Positions 35,086 to 46,290 of a stretch of 64,000 nt of DNA are shown piece after piece; positions within the stretch are counted from its first letter, which is position 1, and each line of letters opens with the position of its first letter. A program made the position numbers and the translations under genes. This stretch comes from Adiantum capillus-veneris (lineage: Eukaryota; Streptophyta; Polypodiopsida; Polypodiales; Pteridaceae). The stretch spans positions 93,687,342 through 93,751,341 of the forward strand of contig CM043953.1 in assembly GCA_014529385.2 (NCBI GenBank), given 5' to 3'. The notes beneath the pieces are model-generated. The model was not told the origin of the DNA. It worked only from the letters and a program-made list of their open reading frames with translations, and made no database searches.

Positions 35086-35541
35086 CCTTCTCCAGGAAGC
35101 ATGCCAGAGAATGAGCCCTAACCTCATATTTAAAGGCCCTTGGCCTAAAAAGCAGTTTACAATAAAAAGCCTTCAAGCTTAAAAGCATCTGGTCCAAAAG
35201 CAAAGCCAAAAAGCTGCCAACGTAAATCACGGAAATTCGTACAGCCTGCCATGTCTTCAGCCATCGCAAAACGCGGAAATCTGTATAGCTTGCCACGCCA
35301 TCATGTCATCGCAATTTTCTGAATTCTGCCACGTCACCAATTTGTGTGTGTGTGTGTGTGTGTGTGTAGGTCCTGCTGTATTTTAATCCTTTGTCACTTG
35401 GGGCCTAATCGAATGGGGTCCCCATAAGTTGGTAGGACTTCTTCTTCTGTTACTTGTTCTTCTTAGGGTTTAGGCCCCTTGGCTAGCATATGCAAGTTGG
35501 CTCCATTCTTTAGGGCTTTGACATGTCAGCAGTTTGTTACA
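35086..35541 (-). repeat. R3 LTR fragment (target of the E1 insertion)
   Basis: It matches 58246-58828, the terminal part of the solo R3 LTR, with the internal AGGGTTT array missing. It ends GTTTGTTACA, the reverse of an LTR start. It includes a (TG)n tract at about 35343-35367. The other half of this LTR would lie left of E1, outside the window. Confidence 0.82.
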
Positions 35542-36106
35542 CAGGTACCACCTTCTCTGATCATGCGCCAGTGATCCTTACAGTTTCAGACACACAAAGT
35601 AGTGGTAGCACCACGTTGCGCATCCCTGAGGGGCTCTTATTGGACATGGAGCTGTGAGAGCAGGTTGTGACGCTTTGGACAGAGAGCTTGGATAATCAGG
35701 GCTCCCTACTGATAGGGTGGCCACAAGCCTCGCAGAGATTAGTTCTTTCTTTCTCCAAGAGTCTGCCGCTCGATTGGTTGCGACCAGAGAGGAGGAGAGA
35801 CAGCTTCGTCGGGGCATTGCATCCTTGCAGAGGATGCAAGAGCGACACCCTGACAGCTCCTGGATGGAGGAGCAGAGGCAACAGGCTTGTGAGGAGTTTA
35901 TCAACGTTGAGGAGAGGCGACATGAGTTTGCATACCATCGTCAGGCAACTCAATGGACCCAGTTGGGGGACAAAGTTACTCGTGAATTTTTCGAGATTGT
36001 GGGCTCTAGACACGCTCGCACCAGTGCTAGCCAGTTGAGGCCAGATGATTCATTGGCTACAGAGCCAAAGGATATATGCAGTTGCTACTGACTTTTACAG
36101 AGATCT
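35542..36106 (+). pseudogene. LINE-a: plant LINE pol fragment upstream of RT
   Basis: The frame 35717-36091 encodes a Glu/Arg/Gln-rich helical segment followed by QWTQLGDKVTREFFEIV. This corresponds to the conserved Trp-x-x-x-GD-x-x-T-x-x-FF block that lies before the RT domain in plant non-LTR elements. It then reads ATDFYRDL. E8 inserts here at GATCT (36102-36106), and the LINE frame resumes at 63640 (LLAEPKSESRDACREQ). The RT domain itself is absent from both pieces. Confidence 0.75.
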
Positions 36107-36498
36107 TGTTGGTAAATTGGTTTTATCTGACAGGAAAATATTTCTAAATGAATTATTGGATTTATAAGTGAGAGGGTTTCTTGCTTGGAACACTAAGAAA
36201 AGTAATTCTAAATGAATTATTGGAATTTTAAGTGAGAGGGTTTTTCTCACTAGTACGGAGTATTCCTAGTGCGTCATTTAAAGTAATGACGGGAGCACTG
36301 AGAACGGGAATATCTGTAAGGCCACCAGGAACGGGTACTTCTGATGCGTTACATCGGATGGGTGACAGGGAACATCGGAAAGAAGTATCCGACCATTCGG
36401 GAACGGACATCTTTGATGCGTCATAGGATGGGTGACATAGAGCATCGTGAAGGAGATTGTACCGTAAGTTCGGTAGGAAAGGACTAGGTGATGGGTAT
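36107..36498 (+). repeat. E8 left LTR, first piece
   Basis: It matches 61711-62100 of the right LTR. It contains repeated TAATTCTAAATGAATTATTGG and GATGCGTCA-type motifs. It ends at GGGTAT, where E6 starts. Confidence 0.9.
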
Positions 36499-36883
36499 TG
36501 TTATGTCCTGCTCATAGGAGAGGGGATCTAGCCCAGACGCCGTCGTGATGGGCGTCCAGTGTCCGGGCGGACGTAGAGTGAACACGGCGAGTGTGGCCGG
36601 CCATCATTATAAAAGGGAGGCCAAGGCCTCATTTGCATCTATCGACCCCCATTGGCAGAGTGCCAGTGGTTAGCCCGCGAGGCTAGGAGTGGGAGAGGTC
36701 ACCTCGAGGAGGTGAGGCCGGGTGGTATGGGACGCTCGGTCTTACAGTTGCACGCCTACGTCCACGGACGTTGGCGCCAGCACAGGGGAGCTGCCGGATG
36801 GTGGCTATGGTTGGGTGGTTCGTCCAATGCGTGTCTGTTGGCGGTATGTGTAGTTGGGAGATCCACTCCCTGTGTTCGTTTCA
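36499..36883 (+). repeat. E6 5' LTR with TATA box
   Basis: A 385-bp LTR, TGTTATGTCC...GTTTCA, the same family as E2 (33432-33824). TATAAAAG is at 36608-36615. It is followed directly by the PBS. Confidence 0.93.
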
Positions 36884-36898
36884 TGGTATTAGAGCCGG
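36884..36898 (+). promoter_or_regulatory. E6 primer-binding site
   Basis: TGGTATTAGAGCCGG, one mismatch from the initiator-Met site of E2. Confidence 0.88.
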
Positions 36899-37154
36899 CT
36901 TGGCTACGGAATGGACCGTGTGCACACCTATAGACTGGTTCGAGTTGCATAATACTTGTTTCATGCAATTTTTGATGAAATGGTTATTTGATTAATCGTT
37001 TTTCTTCTCATTAGTGTGGGTGCAGGTGAAATTTAATGTGTGTTTTGCTGATTTTTGATAAACTTCAGCAATTTTTGCGGGCGGAGAAGCTGAGAACTGC
37101 AAGTTTTTCATCAAATTTACTGATTTTTGACAAATATTAGTGAATTTCTTATTC

Positions 37155-37244
<90 letters not shown>

Positions 37245-37490
37245 GGCTCTCTTGCTCTGTTGCCTCCAGTGTGGAGCGAAGAGAGGAGGCTGCTCTCAGT
37301 ATGCAACGAAGACTTCTTGTCACCTGAGTTTTTGCGCTGTAGAAGAGCAGAGAGAGTTTGCGCAAGAGGAGAGAGAGAGCCAGCGTGGTTTTTTTGTTGC
37401 GTGCCAAGCACGAGCGGGCACACGCCAGATTCTTTTCTCTCCCCCTTCCACGCGTGATCTGCTGGCATTCGATTTCTTAATGTTAGGTGC
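36899..37490 (+). other. E6 leader, first part, with (AG)n
   Basis: Non-coding and homologous to the E2 leader. An (AG)n tract spans about 37158-37241. It ends at CTTAA (37486-37490), the target site of the solo LTR. Confidence 0.75.
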
Positions 37491-38635
37491 AGCGGAATGA
37501 TTGTTGCGCTTTGCTTAAGATGAGTGCTCTGAACTGTGCTCAAAGTTCCTTTTAGTTCTTATGGAAGGGAGAGCCTTCCGTTCTTAATGGAAGGTGCTAT
37601 GATCACAAAGAAAGTGAATGGACACTGTGCGTGCAAGTGTATGAGACTGAGAGATAGAGAGAGAAGAGAGATACGACACCAGAGATGTTGTAAAACCCTC
37701 CTCCGAAGGCCCCACTCTCGTTGGCGAGAGTGGTCTACTTATTGATTGCACAAAGTGGACAATGACAATGCAATGGACTGATGTAATCTGGGACTATGCC
37801 GATGACGACGACGATTTAGGGCTGAAATCTGTGGTCTTTTAACTGCTGAATTTCGGGACTATTTTTGTGGCTGAAAATGACTGTTTTGGCTGCGTTTTCG
37901 AGGCTGAAATTCCCTGATTTGTCGAGGGTCATATGGTGAGGAAAAACGCTGAGGATCTGGCCTATTCAAGCTGCGTTTTTGCTGCTAATTTGGATGGCTG
38001 AAAACGCTGAGAATTTGCAGCCTTGCTGGCGTTTTTGTGGCTGAAAACGCTGAGGTCAAAAAACGCTGAATCTGTAGATGTCTTGCGATCCCAAAATGCT
38101 GAAGGTGCTGGCTGTTGGCGATGGCTATAGGTGGGGAAAAACGCCAAAGTGGAGAGATGGCCTGGCGCTAGAAAACGCTAGGGGCTGATGTGTATGGCGA
38201 GGTTGGGAGATCCAAAAACGCTGAGTGCTAGGGTTCTGCTGAGAAGGTGCCTGTTGAGCATGGGCTCCTGCTGCCTCTTCTGCCAGAAAGTGCTAACTTG
38301 GGTTTGCTTATATATTAACTTAGCAAAATTGCCCTACCTACTTTTGTTGGAAAGTCACTCAAAAATAATAAGTGAAAATACAAAAAATAGGGAAAATAGG
38401 CTAAATGCACTGGAAAATTCCCCTGACTGAATCTGATGGATTCTGAAGGGAATACTAATGATCATGCTGTGTGCAACCGGAGGATAGCATCTATTGCTAA
38501 GTGACTGGGCATGCACGGTCTACGAATAGACTCACAAAAGTGCTAGATCACTGCTAAGACTTGACTGGACGGATTGAACCCTGATCATGCTGTAGCTTGT
38601 CCACGGACACATAGGGTTGGATGTGTCTCGTGACA
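37491..38635 (+). repeat. Solo LTR (family H) in the E6 leader
   Basis: It begins TGTTAGGTGCAGCGG and ends TCTCGTGACA. The flanks are CTTAA (37486-37490) and CGTAA (38636-38640), a TSD with one mismatch. E2-type leader sequence continues on both sides. The first 270 bp are found inverted at about 57605-57875. The stretch 37800-38230 holds about ten variants of AAAACGCTGA. There is no coding frame. Confidence 0.72.
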
Positions 38636-38640
38636 CGTAA

Positions 38641-39133
38641 GCGCTGGAGTTTTTTGCGTTGGTTTTTTTTTTAACGCTATATGACAGATTATTTCATCTT
38701 ATTAAGGGGCCCTTTTATTTTAAATGGCCAGGACATTTTGAGTTTTTTAAAGTATGGTGTGAAACCTATCATTTATTAAAACTCACTTACAGAGACTTGC
38801 AGAAGCTTACAGAGAAGTCGATTTTGGCTCTCCTGCTCCTCTCTCGAGCCTACTCTCTCTCATTTGTTCGCGCTCATGCGTTCCTCTCGTCACCTGTACG
38901 CCTCTGTATGCTCCTGTTGATGCGGCCGAGCGTGGAATTTCATCTTTTCGCAACGTGAAAAATGTGAATTCAGACCACGGCACTCCAAGTAAGAAATTAT
39001 TTTCTGTTTTTGTACGCCATTTGCATGGAATATAAGCATTAATATTTGTCATCTCGAGAGGCTCAGCGTGGCCTTTTGATACTTGTATTTCGCTCCCGAA
39101 AACACAGCTCAGTCGACGAATGTGATGTTTTCA
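38641..39133 (+). other. E6 leader, second part
   Basis: Homologous to the gag-proximal leader of E2 in reverse (CTTACAGAGACTTG and flanks). No coding frame is supported. The N-terminal gag codons seen in E2 are not recognisable here. Confidence 0.65.
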
Positions 39134-39717
39134 GTGAGTGAATTTGAAAGTCGACAATTGCCGATGCAAATTGCCGATAATGTGCGTCCACAGGTTGGAC
39201 GAATCACTTAATTCTCTGGTAAGGAGAGAGAGTGTACACAGGTTGCAGTTAATAATTGGCTTTGTCAACAGACAACTTATGTTGATTTCCATGAAGAATC
39301 AAATGCACAAAGGATGTAGATGCTTCCTCAGTACTTGAAGGGTGAGTGAATTTGAAAGTCGACAATTGCCGATGCAAATTGCCGATAATGTGCGTCCACA
39401 GGTTGGACGAATCACTTAATTCTCTGGTAAGAGGAGAGAGTGTACACAGGTTGCAGTTAATAATTGGCTTCGCCAATGGACAACTTATGTTGATTTCCAT
39501 GAAGAATCAGATGCACAAAGGATGCAGATGCTTCGTCGGTACTTGAAGGGTGCCGCACTCATCTGGTGGTGTAACATGATAGAAAAACCCGCGACGTGGG
39601 TTGATTTCTGTGCGAAGTTTTTTGATCACTTCGCTAGTAGGGATCCGTTGAAGACATACGCTAGGCTTCAGAGCCTGTGGATGAAAACAATGTCATTCGA
39701 CCAATATACTACCGCTG
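39134..39717 (+). pseudogene. E6 gag, first part, with a 208-bp tandem duplication
   Basis: Two direct copies of a 208-bp unit (39134-39341 and 39342-39549) each contain the start of the capsid core (QVAVNNWL, then TTYVDFHEES). After the second copy the core continues in the frame 39522-39717 (LKGAALIWWCNMIEKPATWVDFCAKF), matching E2 gag. E7 is inserted after FDQYTTA. The duplication and stops in the first unit make it non-functional. Confidence 0.85.
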
Positions 39718-40849
39718 TGAGCGGGATGGAAACACACAGAACGCCTCTATAACGACCCGACACACACTCTTGGGAGGATACACACACACACACTTTGGGG
39801 CACCACTCGGCTTACACAACCCGCCTGGCCGAGACAGGGAACACACCGATGGAATGGGAGGAGAGAGACTATCCACTTGCCCACTCCACACAGAGACACA
39901 CACACACAAAAAACTCAGCTCAAAAGAGGAGAACTTCTGATAATTAGATACGAATGAGCTTGGGCCAACACCAAGGGGCAAATAGCTCACACAAAATGGA
40001 TAAAATATACCAGATACAATCACAAATTGGAGCAGAAGCTTCGCTCATAGAAGAAACTTACACATCAAAAACAACAAAAAAAGAGTGAGGAATTTGGCAA
40101 AATGGACAGCGCCATCGCGTTCGGAACGGCCCAAAACCCCAGTCTACAATGTCAAAGTACTCAAATCCGACCTCAGATGAGCAGTTTACGGCCAAAACAG
40201 GCTCCAAAAACCCCAAAAACACAGTTGCGGCTGTTCCTCCTCTTCTCTCCACTCTTTTTCTGGTCTTCTCTCAGTTTTTTCAGTTCCCACACTTAGCTTT
40301 ATTACTTGGGCACCCTTGGCCTTTTAGATGACCTCAAACGGACCCCGAACAGGCCAAAAACTGACCTTGCAGTGCATAGTTGTCACCTTTTTGCATCATC
40401 CGCACACCTGGCACTCAAATTTTTCCAATAATGCATCCCGCCACCACGTGAAGTGGACCCAAAAGATGGTCCTCATGATGACCTTTCTGCATAATTAGCA
40501 CAAGAAAACACCCATGTCGTGTCTGTACTTATCCACGTGCAAGTATTGACCCCATTCGGCCTCCTGACGCCACTAGATCCCATCTGACGCACCTGCTTAC
40601 CTCATGTCGTCAGTCCGCGGATAGCTTCCTTGAGAAGTTTTATGCGCTACTAACTCCTCATTATTGTAGAAAAAACACACTGGTACTGGTGATAGCGAAA
40701 ATCGATGCACTATGTACATGCTGTCCTACTTGTACACATGTGGGCCCCACGTAACCACCTGGCTCTGGAAAATGGGCAATTCTTTATTTGATGCATCATG
40801 CATGTGTATGTACATATGCGCAATCCCTTGCTCCAAAAAACTCCTGACA
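39718..40849 (-). repeat. E7 3' LTR
   Basis: A near-identical direct copy of 44163-45304. On the coding strand it starts TGTCAGGAGTTTTTTGG. A purine-rich tract (GGGGATGGGCAAATTA) directly precedes it. Confidence 0.93.
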
Positions 40850-41311
40850 TAATTTGCCCATCCCCTAGCCTGCTAGAGCATTCATGCTCAGCAGCAGCAA
40901 AAAGAGATATTCATTCCACCTGGATCCCACACAAAAACACTCGGCATTCCTTGCATCAAAAGTTTAATCAAGGTTCCACTTGGTTCCCAAGGAAAACCTG
41001 TAGAGATGCCATATATCAACTTTGCATCAAGAAAACCATCAATTACTTTGGCACAGACCTGCATACGCAAATATATCTCCTTCTCCATAGCTGAGAGGTC
41101 TCCACTGATCATTTGTGTCATCAATTCTTGTTTCTTCGACAATTCACCCTTGATTTGCATCAACCCTTCAATCACTTCATAAGGCCCTTCACTTTCCTCT
41201 TCAATCTCATTTGCAAATGCGACTAAACCAGACTCCTAGATTTCTTTGTCCATCAAAAGAAATGCAACATCAGCATCCTCATCATTGCTGGTAGTGCTAT
41301 CACTCTCCTCA
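40850..41311 (-). pseudogene. E7 downstream coding remnant, Glu/Lys-rich
   Basis: After the stop of the gag-protease frame, a Glu/Asp/Ser-rich frame continues (NDEDADVAFLLMDKEI, stop, ESGLVAFANEIEEE) into an ORF 41175-40888 starting MIEGLMQIKGELSKKQ. It looks like a C-terminal extension separated by a frameshift near 41320 and one stop near 41240. I recognise no domain, and there is no RT or integrase motif. Confidence 0.5.
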
Positions 41312-43186
41312 TCAGTCCTGTGGAATAGTCTTCATCACTAGACTCATCCTCATCCTCATAAAGCTCCTCCAATCGTTTCCTTTTAACCATGGTCTACCCA
41401 GTATAATAGGATATGCTCCCAATCCTGCTGGGATCACATGAAAATCAACCTCTGCCTTTGCATCATATGCTTCCACTTCTAAGCTCTTTACAACACCCAA
41501 ACATTTTACTTTCTGATGGTTTGCCAATCTGATCCGAAAGCCTGACACCCCAGTCACTGTAAGACCCATCTTTTCAACACATGAGTGTGTTATGACACAT
41601 ATTTGGGCTCCACCATCCACATAACCTTGTCCCAGATTTTTTCTTATGTGCCACACATCTACTATTGGACAAATGTCTGGTAGCTCATCCATTGCCAATA
41701 CCTTCACTGAACCTCTCTCTGGCTCTTTCTCTATTGGGTTAACCATCCTCTTCCACTGTCGCTTTAGCTTAGGCACCATCTCTATAAGCTGCCCAAAAGT
41801 AACATCTGCCTTCCTGCTTGTCAGATCCTCCTTCAAGTCATAGCTTAATTGCCCATCCCCTAATGGAAAATCTGAAACATGAAACTTGCGACGAGCCCTC
41901 CTTTTCCTCTTGGACTTGACATCCTCGCCTTCATGACTCTTTCCCTTCTTCTTACTAGGACCTGGGGCACTTCTTCCTTCCTTTTTCTCTGTGGTCCTCT
42001 TCCCAATAGACATCACTAATGTATCCTCTGGCTTTGATGCCTTCTCCAAGGTGACTACACTTAGCACTTTTGTCTTTCCGTTTTCCTCCTGGGTTAATCC
42101 ACTGGTTCCTTCATCTCCCTTAATTTCGATGCCATAATCATTGGACCTAGTTAGCACATGTCTTAGCAATGGATACATGTCTTCCCCCATCTTTGGTGGC
42201 TTATCACATTGCGGGCTGATGTGGCCCAACTCTCCGTAATTATAACATGTGGGCGTCTGCCTCCAGAACCTACCATTGCTTTGTCCACCACCATTCCTGG
42301 GTCTTTCCTCACCTCCTGGTTGATTTGCAAAGCTCCCTCGACCTCGATTATTTCCCACTTGCCCTAGCATGTTTAGGCTGAGATTCTTCATTAAATCTAC
42401 CACTTGCCTCATGTCTTGCCTTAGCCCATCATCTTGCACTGCTGTAGTTACCACTGTTGGCATAACCTGAGGAGTAACTGCAACCACTGGTTCATGATGA
42501 ATCCCTGGCATGCGACCTTGCAAAGAGTCTATAGGCTGAAATTCAGACCTCATGGGCAAAGACTCCACCCCTAGCTGGCTCATTCTCCTCAGCTTCCACT
42601 CTTCGTTCCTTGCCACCTCCAATGCATCTTCATATGTCCTAAGCTTCTTTAGCTCCACTCTCCAACGTATATTCTCCCAAAGACCAGCCAAGAACCTGTC
42701 CTTCTTCATCATGTCAGGCGGGGGTACTTGTGGTGCTAAAGCCTTGCACATCCGCTCCCATGCCAATGAGAACTTACGTATGTACGCATCCACCGGTTCA
42801 CCTTCCTTTTGCACTAAAGCCTGTACTTCTTGCCATACTTTGTCAGGATCTTCTGTCTTCACAAACTCCACTTCCAATCCATGTCGTAGATTGTCCCAAC
42901 TCAATCTTACAGGTGGATCAGCCACACGCAACTCCTCTTCAAATGCTTTGGACCAAACTCGTACATCACTCTTCAAACAGATTTGGAGAAGGCGTAACAT
43001 CTGCGTGGGGTCATGAATCTGGTTGCTAATGTAGGCAACCTCCATCTTTTCCAAAAATTCTTCTACATCTTCATCACTTCTTCCATGAAATTCCGGATAA
43101 GAGAAAGCCATGGCTACCCAAGTTATGATGCTTTGAGAACCCCTTTGAACACACGTGCAAGAACCTAAAACTTTTGACTGACTCAA
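41312..43186 (-). CDS. E7 Gag-protease polyprotein (624 aa frame)
   Basis: The longest continuous ORF in the window. The likely start is an internal Met at about 43108 (MAFSYPEFHGRSDEDVEEFL), because a gag core begins there; the preceding 26 residues look like leader. Gag core: about residues 27-215, with FLEKMEVAYI and FLAGLWENIRWRVEL. Zinc knuckle at about residues 330-345 is CYNYGELGHISPQC: the second Cys is Tyr. A Lys/Arg-rich linker follows. Aspartic protease at about residues 535-610: YVDGGAQICVIT and IILGRPWL. The catalytic motif is D-G-G, not the usual D-S/T-G. It ends shortly after the protease and needs a partner element for RT and IN. Confidence 0.85.
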   Translation of the reverse strand: MSQSKVLGSCTCVQRGSQSIITWVAMAFSYPEFHGRSDEDVEEFLEKMEVAYISNQIHDPTQMLRLLQICLKSDVRVWSKAFEEELRVADPPVRLSWDNLRHGLEVEFVKTEDPDKVWQEVQALVQKEGEPVDAYIRKFSLAWERMCKALAPQVPPPDMMKKDRFLAGLWENIRWRVELKKLRTYEDALEVARNEEWKLRRMSQLGVESLPMRSEFQPIDSLQGRMPGIHHEPVVAVTPQVMPTVVTTAVQDDGLRQDMRQVVDLMKNLSLNMLGQVGNNRGRGSFANQPGGEERPRNGGGQSNGRFWRQTPTCYNYGELGHISPQCDKPPKMGEDMYPLLRHVLTRSNDYGIEIKGDEGTSGLTQEENGKTKVLSVVTLEKASKPEDTLVMSIGKRTTEKKEGRSAPGPSKKKGKSHEGEDVKSKRKRRARRKFHVSDFPLGDGQLSYDLKEDLTSRKADVTFGQLIEMVPKLKRQWKRMVNPIEKEPERGSVKVLAMDELPDICPIVDVWHIRKNLGQGYVDGGAQICVITHSCVEKMGLTVTGVSGFRIRLANHQKVKCLGVVKSLEVEAYDAKAEVDFHVIPAGLGAYPIILGRPWLKGNDWRSFMRMRMSLVMKTIPQD

Positions 43187-44162
43187 TTCCCAGAAACTTC
43201 AATGGAGTTCAACTTTAGATAAGGACAAACACATGAACATCAAATGAGTTTTCATAGTTAATCATCGGAATTACAACAGGCAAAGGACATTCAAGGATCT
43301 CTCTTAATCTTCTTGGCCCGAACATAAAGACTATGCGCTGTTGGAAAAAGATCTTCCTAGACACATGAACATTAATCTGGACTCTTTGAGTTAAATGAAA
43401 AGGAGTGAACTGAGGGCCATTTTGATCATCCATTAAAGTCAACCATGCAGCTCCCAAGAAAGCACACCTGTCTTATCCTCTGATTTTGCCAAAACTTCAT
43501 CATCATAACAGCATAAATGGCTTAAAAGACAAAAAAACTAGCCATCATAACTTGGAAAAATTTTGATAGAGTTTCCCCAGAAGTAGAGCAGTAAGAGCCT
43601 AAAATATAGACTGTATATGTATGCATAAACTGCCAACAATAGAACCCGAGCATCAAATAGGAATCACTAATACATAGCCTATGGCGAGGTCACGAAAAGG
43701 GTGCTCCAGCTACCTGTATCACCGAAAGGATCTCCACATTTGAGAATCCCCCAGTTCAATAAAACCTCACGCTATCGACCCTCACACGAAGGCTAATGCA
43801 AATCGCGTATAGTCAAGTCTCAGAAAGGACTATCTTTCAGACCAAGTCTCAGAAATGGCTGGGACTGCCAAATAAAACCAAGTATGGCTCCACAAAGGCA
43901 CACAATGGGAGTTTCCACAAGTAACGTACAATCAAGCAGACAATGCGCTCAAACAGGCGTCAAGCGATGCATACCCACAACAACTGCAAGTGACATCACT
44001 GCTAGTATATCACTGTACTCTAGCTACCTGTACCTGTCCCTGTAACCTGTAACCTGTAACCTGTGATCTGCAACCTGCAACCTGTAATCCCGAAGCTCGA
44101 AGTTCGAAGCTCGAAGCAAAAGGTTCTCGAAGAAGATCCTCCGTGGGGGCGCCAAAAGAATA
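43187..44162 (-). other. E7 leader with PBS and short tandem repeats
   Basis: A non-coding leader of about 980 bp. At 44036-44090 a run of CTGTAACC-like octamers and at 44090-44115 GAAGCTCGAAGTTCGAAGC-type repeats are present. The PBS, TGGCGCCCCCACGG on the minus strand (44141-44154), lies 8 bp from the LTR and is not the initiator-Met type. Confidence 0.7.
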
Positions 44163-45304
44163 TGAGCGGGATGGAAACACACAGAACGCCTCTATAACGA
44201 CCCGACACACACTCTTGGGAAGATACACACACACACTAGGAGGCACCACTCGGCTTACACAACACACCTGGCCGAGACAGGGAACACACCTATGGAGTGA
44301 AAGGAGAGAGACTACCCGTTTACCCACTCCACACAGAGAAACACTCACACACACACACCCAAAAAAAAACTCAGCTCAAAAGAGAAGAACTTCTGATATT
44401 TAGATACAATTGAGCTTGGGCCAACACCAAGGAACAAATAGCTCACACAAAATGGGTAAAATATACCAGATACAATCACAAATTGGAGCAGAAGCTTCGC
44501 TCATAGAAGAAACTTACACAACAAAAACAGCAGAAAAAGAGTGAGGAATTTGGCAAAATGGACAGCGCCATCGCGTCCGGAACGGTCCAAAACCCCAGAC
44601 TACAATGTCAAAGTACTCAAATCCGACCTCGGATGAGCAGTTTACGGCCAAAACAGGCTCCAAAAACCCCAAAAACACAGTTGCGGCTGTTCCTCCTCTT
44701 CTCTCCACTCTTTTTCTGGTCTTCTCTCAGTTTTTTCAGTTTCCACACTTAGCTTTATTACTTGGGCACCCTTGGCCTTCTAGATGACCTCAAACGGACC
44801 CCGAACAGGCCAAAAACTGACCTTGCAGTGCATAGTTGTCACCTTTTTGCATCATCCGCACACCTGGCACTCAACTTTTTCCAATAATGAATCCTGCCAC
44901 CACATGAAGTGGACCCAAAAGATGGTCCTCATGATGACCTTTCTGCATAATTAGCACAAGAAAACACCCACGTCGTGTCTGTACTTATCCACGTGCAAGT
45001 ATTGACACCATTCGGCCTCCTGACACCACTAGATGCCATCGGACGCACCTGCTTACCTCATGTCGTCAGCCCGCGGATAGCTTCCTCGAGAAGTTTTACG
45101 CGCTACCAACTCCTCATTATTGTAGAAAAAACACACTGGTACTGGTGATAGGAAAATCGATGCACTATGTACATGTTGTCCTACCTGTACACATGTGGGC
45201 CCCACGTAACCACCTGGCTCTGGAAAATGGGCAATCCTTTATTTGATGCATCATGCATGTGTATGTACATATGCGCACTCCCTTGCTCCAAAAAACTCCT
45301 GACA
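44163..45304 (-). repeat. E7 5' LTR
   Basis: A 1142-bp partner of 39718-40849. It differs by scattered substitutions and short indels in the (CA)n-containing terminal part near 44200-44360. Confidence 0.93.
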
Positions 45305-46096
45305 CCGCCTTCAAGGAAGCCCTCTGCTTTACTAATTTGGACTCCGAACATGCTGTCTACATGTATATCCTCGGCCTACATAAGGAGTACCGTTGGACAT
45401 TAGTCAGAGGTAAACCCCCGACAGATGTCGAAGATGCTGCGGCTAAGGCCACGATACTCTACAAGATAAGAGAAGAAAGTAATATTGTACCCACCCATCC
45501 ACTGGGAGCCTTTCCAGCAGTTAGGATCCAAATTTTTGGTAAGCTCATTTCAATTTGAAATCCATCATTTAGCGCATAGTTCATGCACTAACTGTATGTT
45601 TAGCACCAAAGTGTTTGATAAACACGATCTTCTCCGTTTCCCCGGGAAGATCCATGGTCACGACGTGACCGTACTCCTTGATAATGGAAGCTCACACAAT
45701 TTTATGGATGCAAAATTGGTACAGAAACTGAGCTTGCGGATGCGGGATAGTGACCATGAGTATCACGTGAAGATGACTCATGGCAAGGATACGGATATAT
45801 GGAATCGGATGGTTCCAGATTTGTCGCTCGAGCTAGCTGATTACAAAGAGAACCTGGATTTCCACATCATGCGCTTGAACAGAGCAGATGTTATTTTAGG
45901 AATTCCATGGTTTTATGATAAACAAGACTCATTGTATATAAACTATGTATATCACTCTCTTGTTTTTTTTTTGCAAGACATGCCTCATGTATCTGTGTCG
46001 CTTTGTAATCAGATTTCTGTAAATAATGGTTTTGCAATACCAGTTGTTACTGTTTTGGAAATGTATAAAGATACAAAGTCTTCTAATGTTGACTTT
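45305..46096 (+). pseudogene. E6 gag C-terminal part and protease
   Basis: Gag resumes as TAFKEALCFTNLDSEHAVY and GLHKEYRWTLVRGKPPTDVED, parallel to E2. The zinc-knuckle region is not recognisable: a deletion joins REESN to the protease lead-in. Protease: HDVTVLLDNGSSHNFMDAKL at about 45655-45715, a D-N-G-S site, with the flap-proximal VILGIPWFY at about 45890. The frame is open from 45485 until the CACTA insertion at 46097, after VDFH. Confidence 0.85.
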
Positions 46097-46290
46097 CACT
46101 ACAACAAAAAAAGGTACCTTCGACGCAGATTTCGACGCGATACGTCGAAAAGAGCGTCGAAATATTCGTCCCTGTGAAACCGTCGAAATACGCATCGATA
46201 TCTGTGTCGAAAGGCACCTTTTTTTGACGCGTATTTCGACGCCCCTATCGATGCGTATTTCGACGACCATATCAGAAAAAAAAATTCTTG
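46097..46290 (+). repeat. CACTA left terminal and subterminal repeats
   Basis: After the terminal repeat, some ten copies of TTTCGACGC / GCGTCGAAA and variants occur in both orientations within 170 bp. CACTA subterminal motifs of this kind are the binding sites of the TNPA protein in known family members. Confidence 0.85.

Larger units (their letters stand above)
39718..45304 (-). mobile_element. E7: gag-protease-only LTR retrotransposon inside E6 gag
   Basis: The LTRs are 39718-40849 (1132 bp) and 44163-45304 (1142 bp), reading TGTCAGGAG...CCCGCTCA on the minus strand. The interior of about 3.3 kb encodes gag and an aspartic protease but no RT, RNase H or IN. E6 gag resumes exactly at 45305 (TAFKEALCF after FDQYT). 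The 5-bp flanks (CCGCT-like left, CCGCC right) make an imperfect TSD. It resembles the non-autonomous TR-GAG class. Confidence 0.9.

Noticed and set aside
35717-36091. A possible host coiled-coil protein
   Set aside because: The segment QLGDKVTREFF matches the pre-RT block of plant LINEs, and the frame continues at 63640 as LINE sequence.
37117-37543. ORFs across 37127-37457 and 36992-37543
   Set aside because: Again (AG)n translations in an element leader that is non-coding in the E2 homologue.
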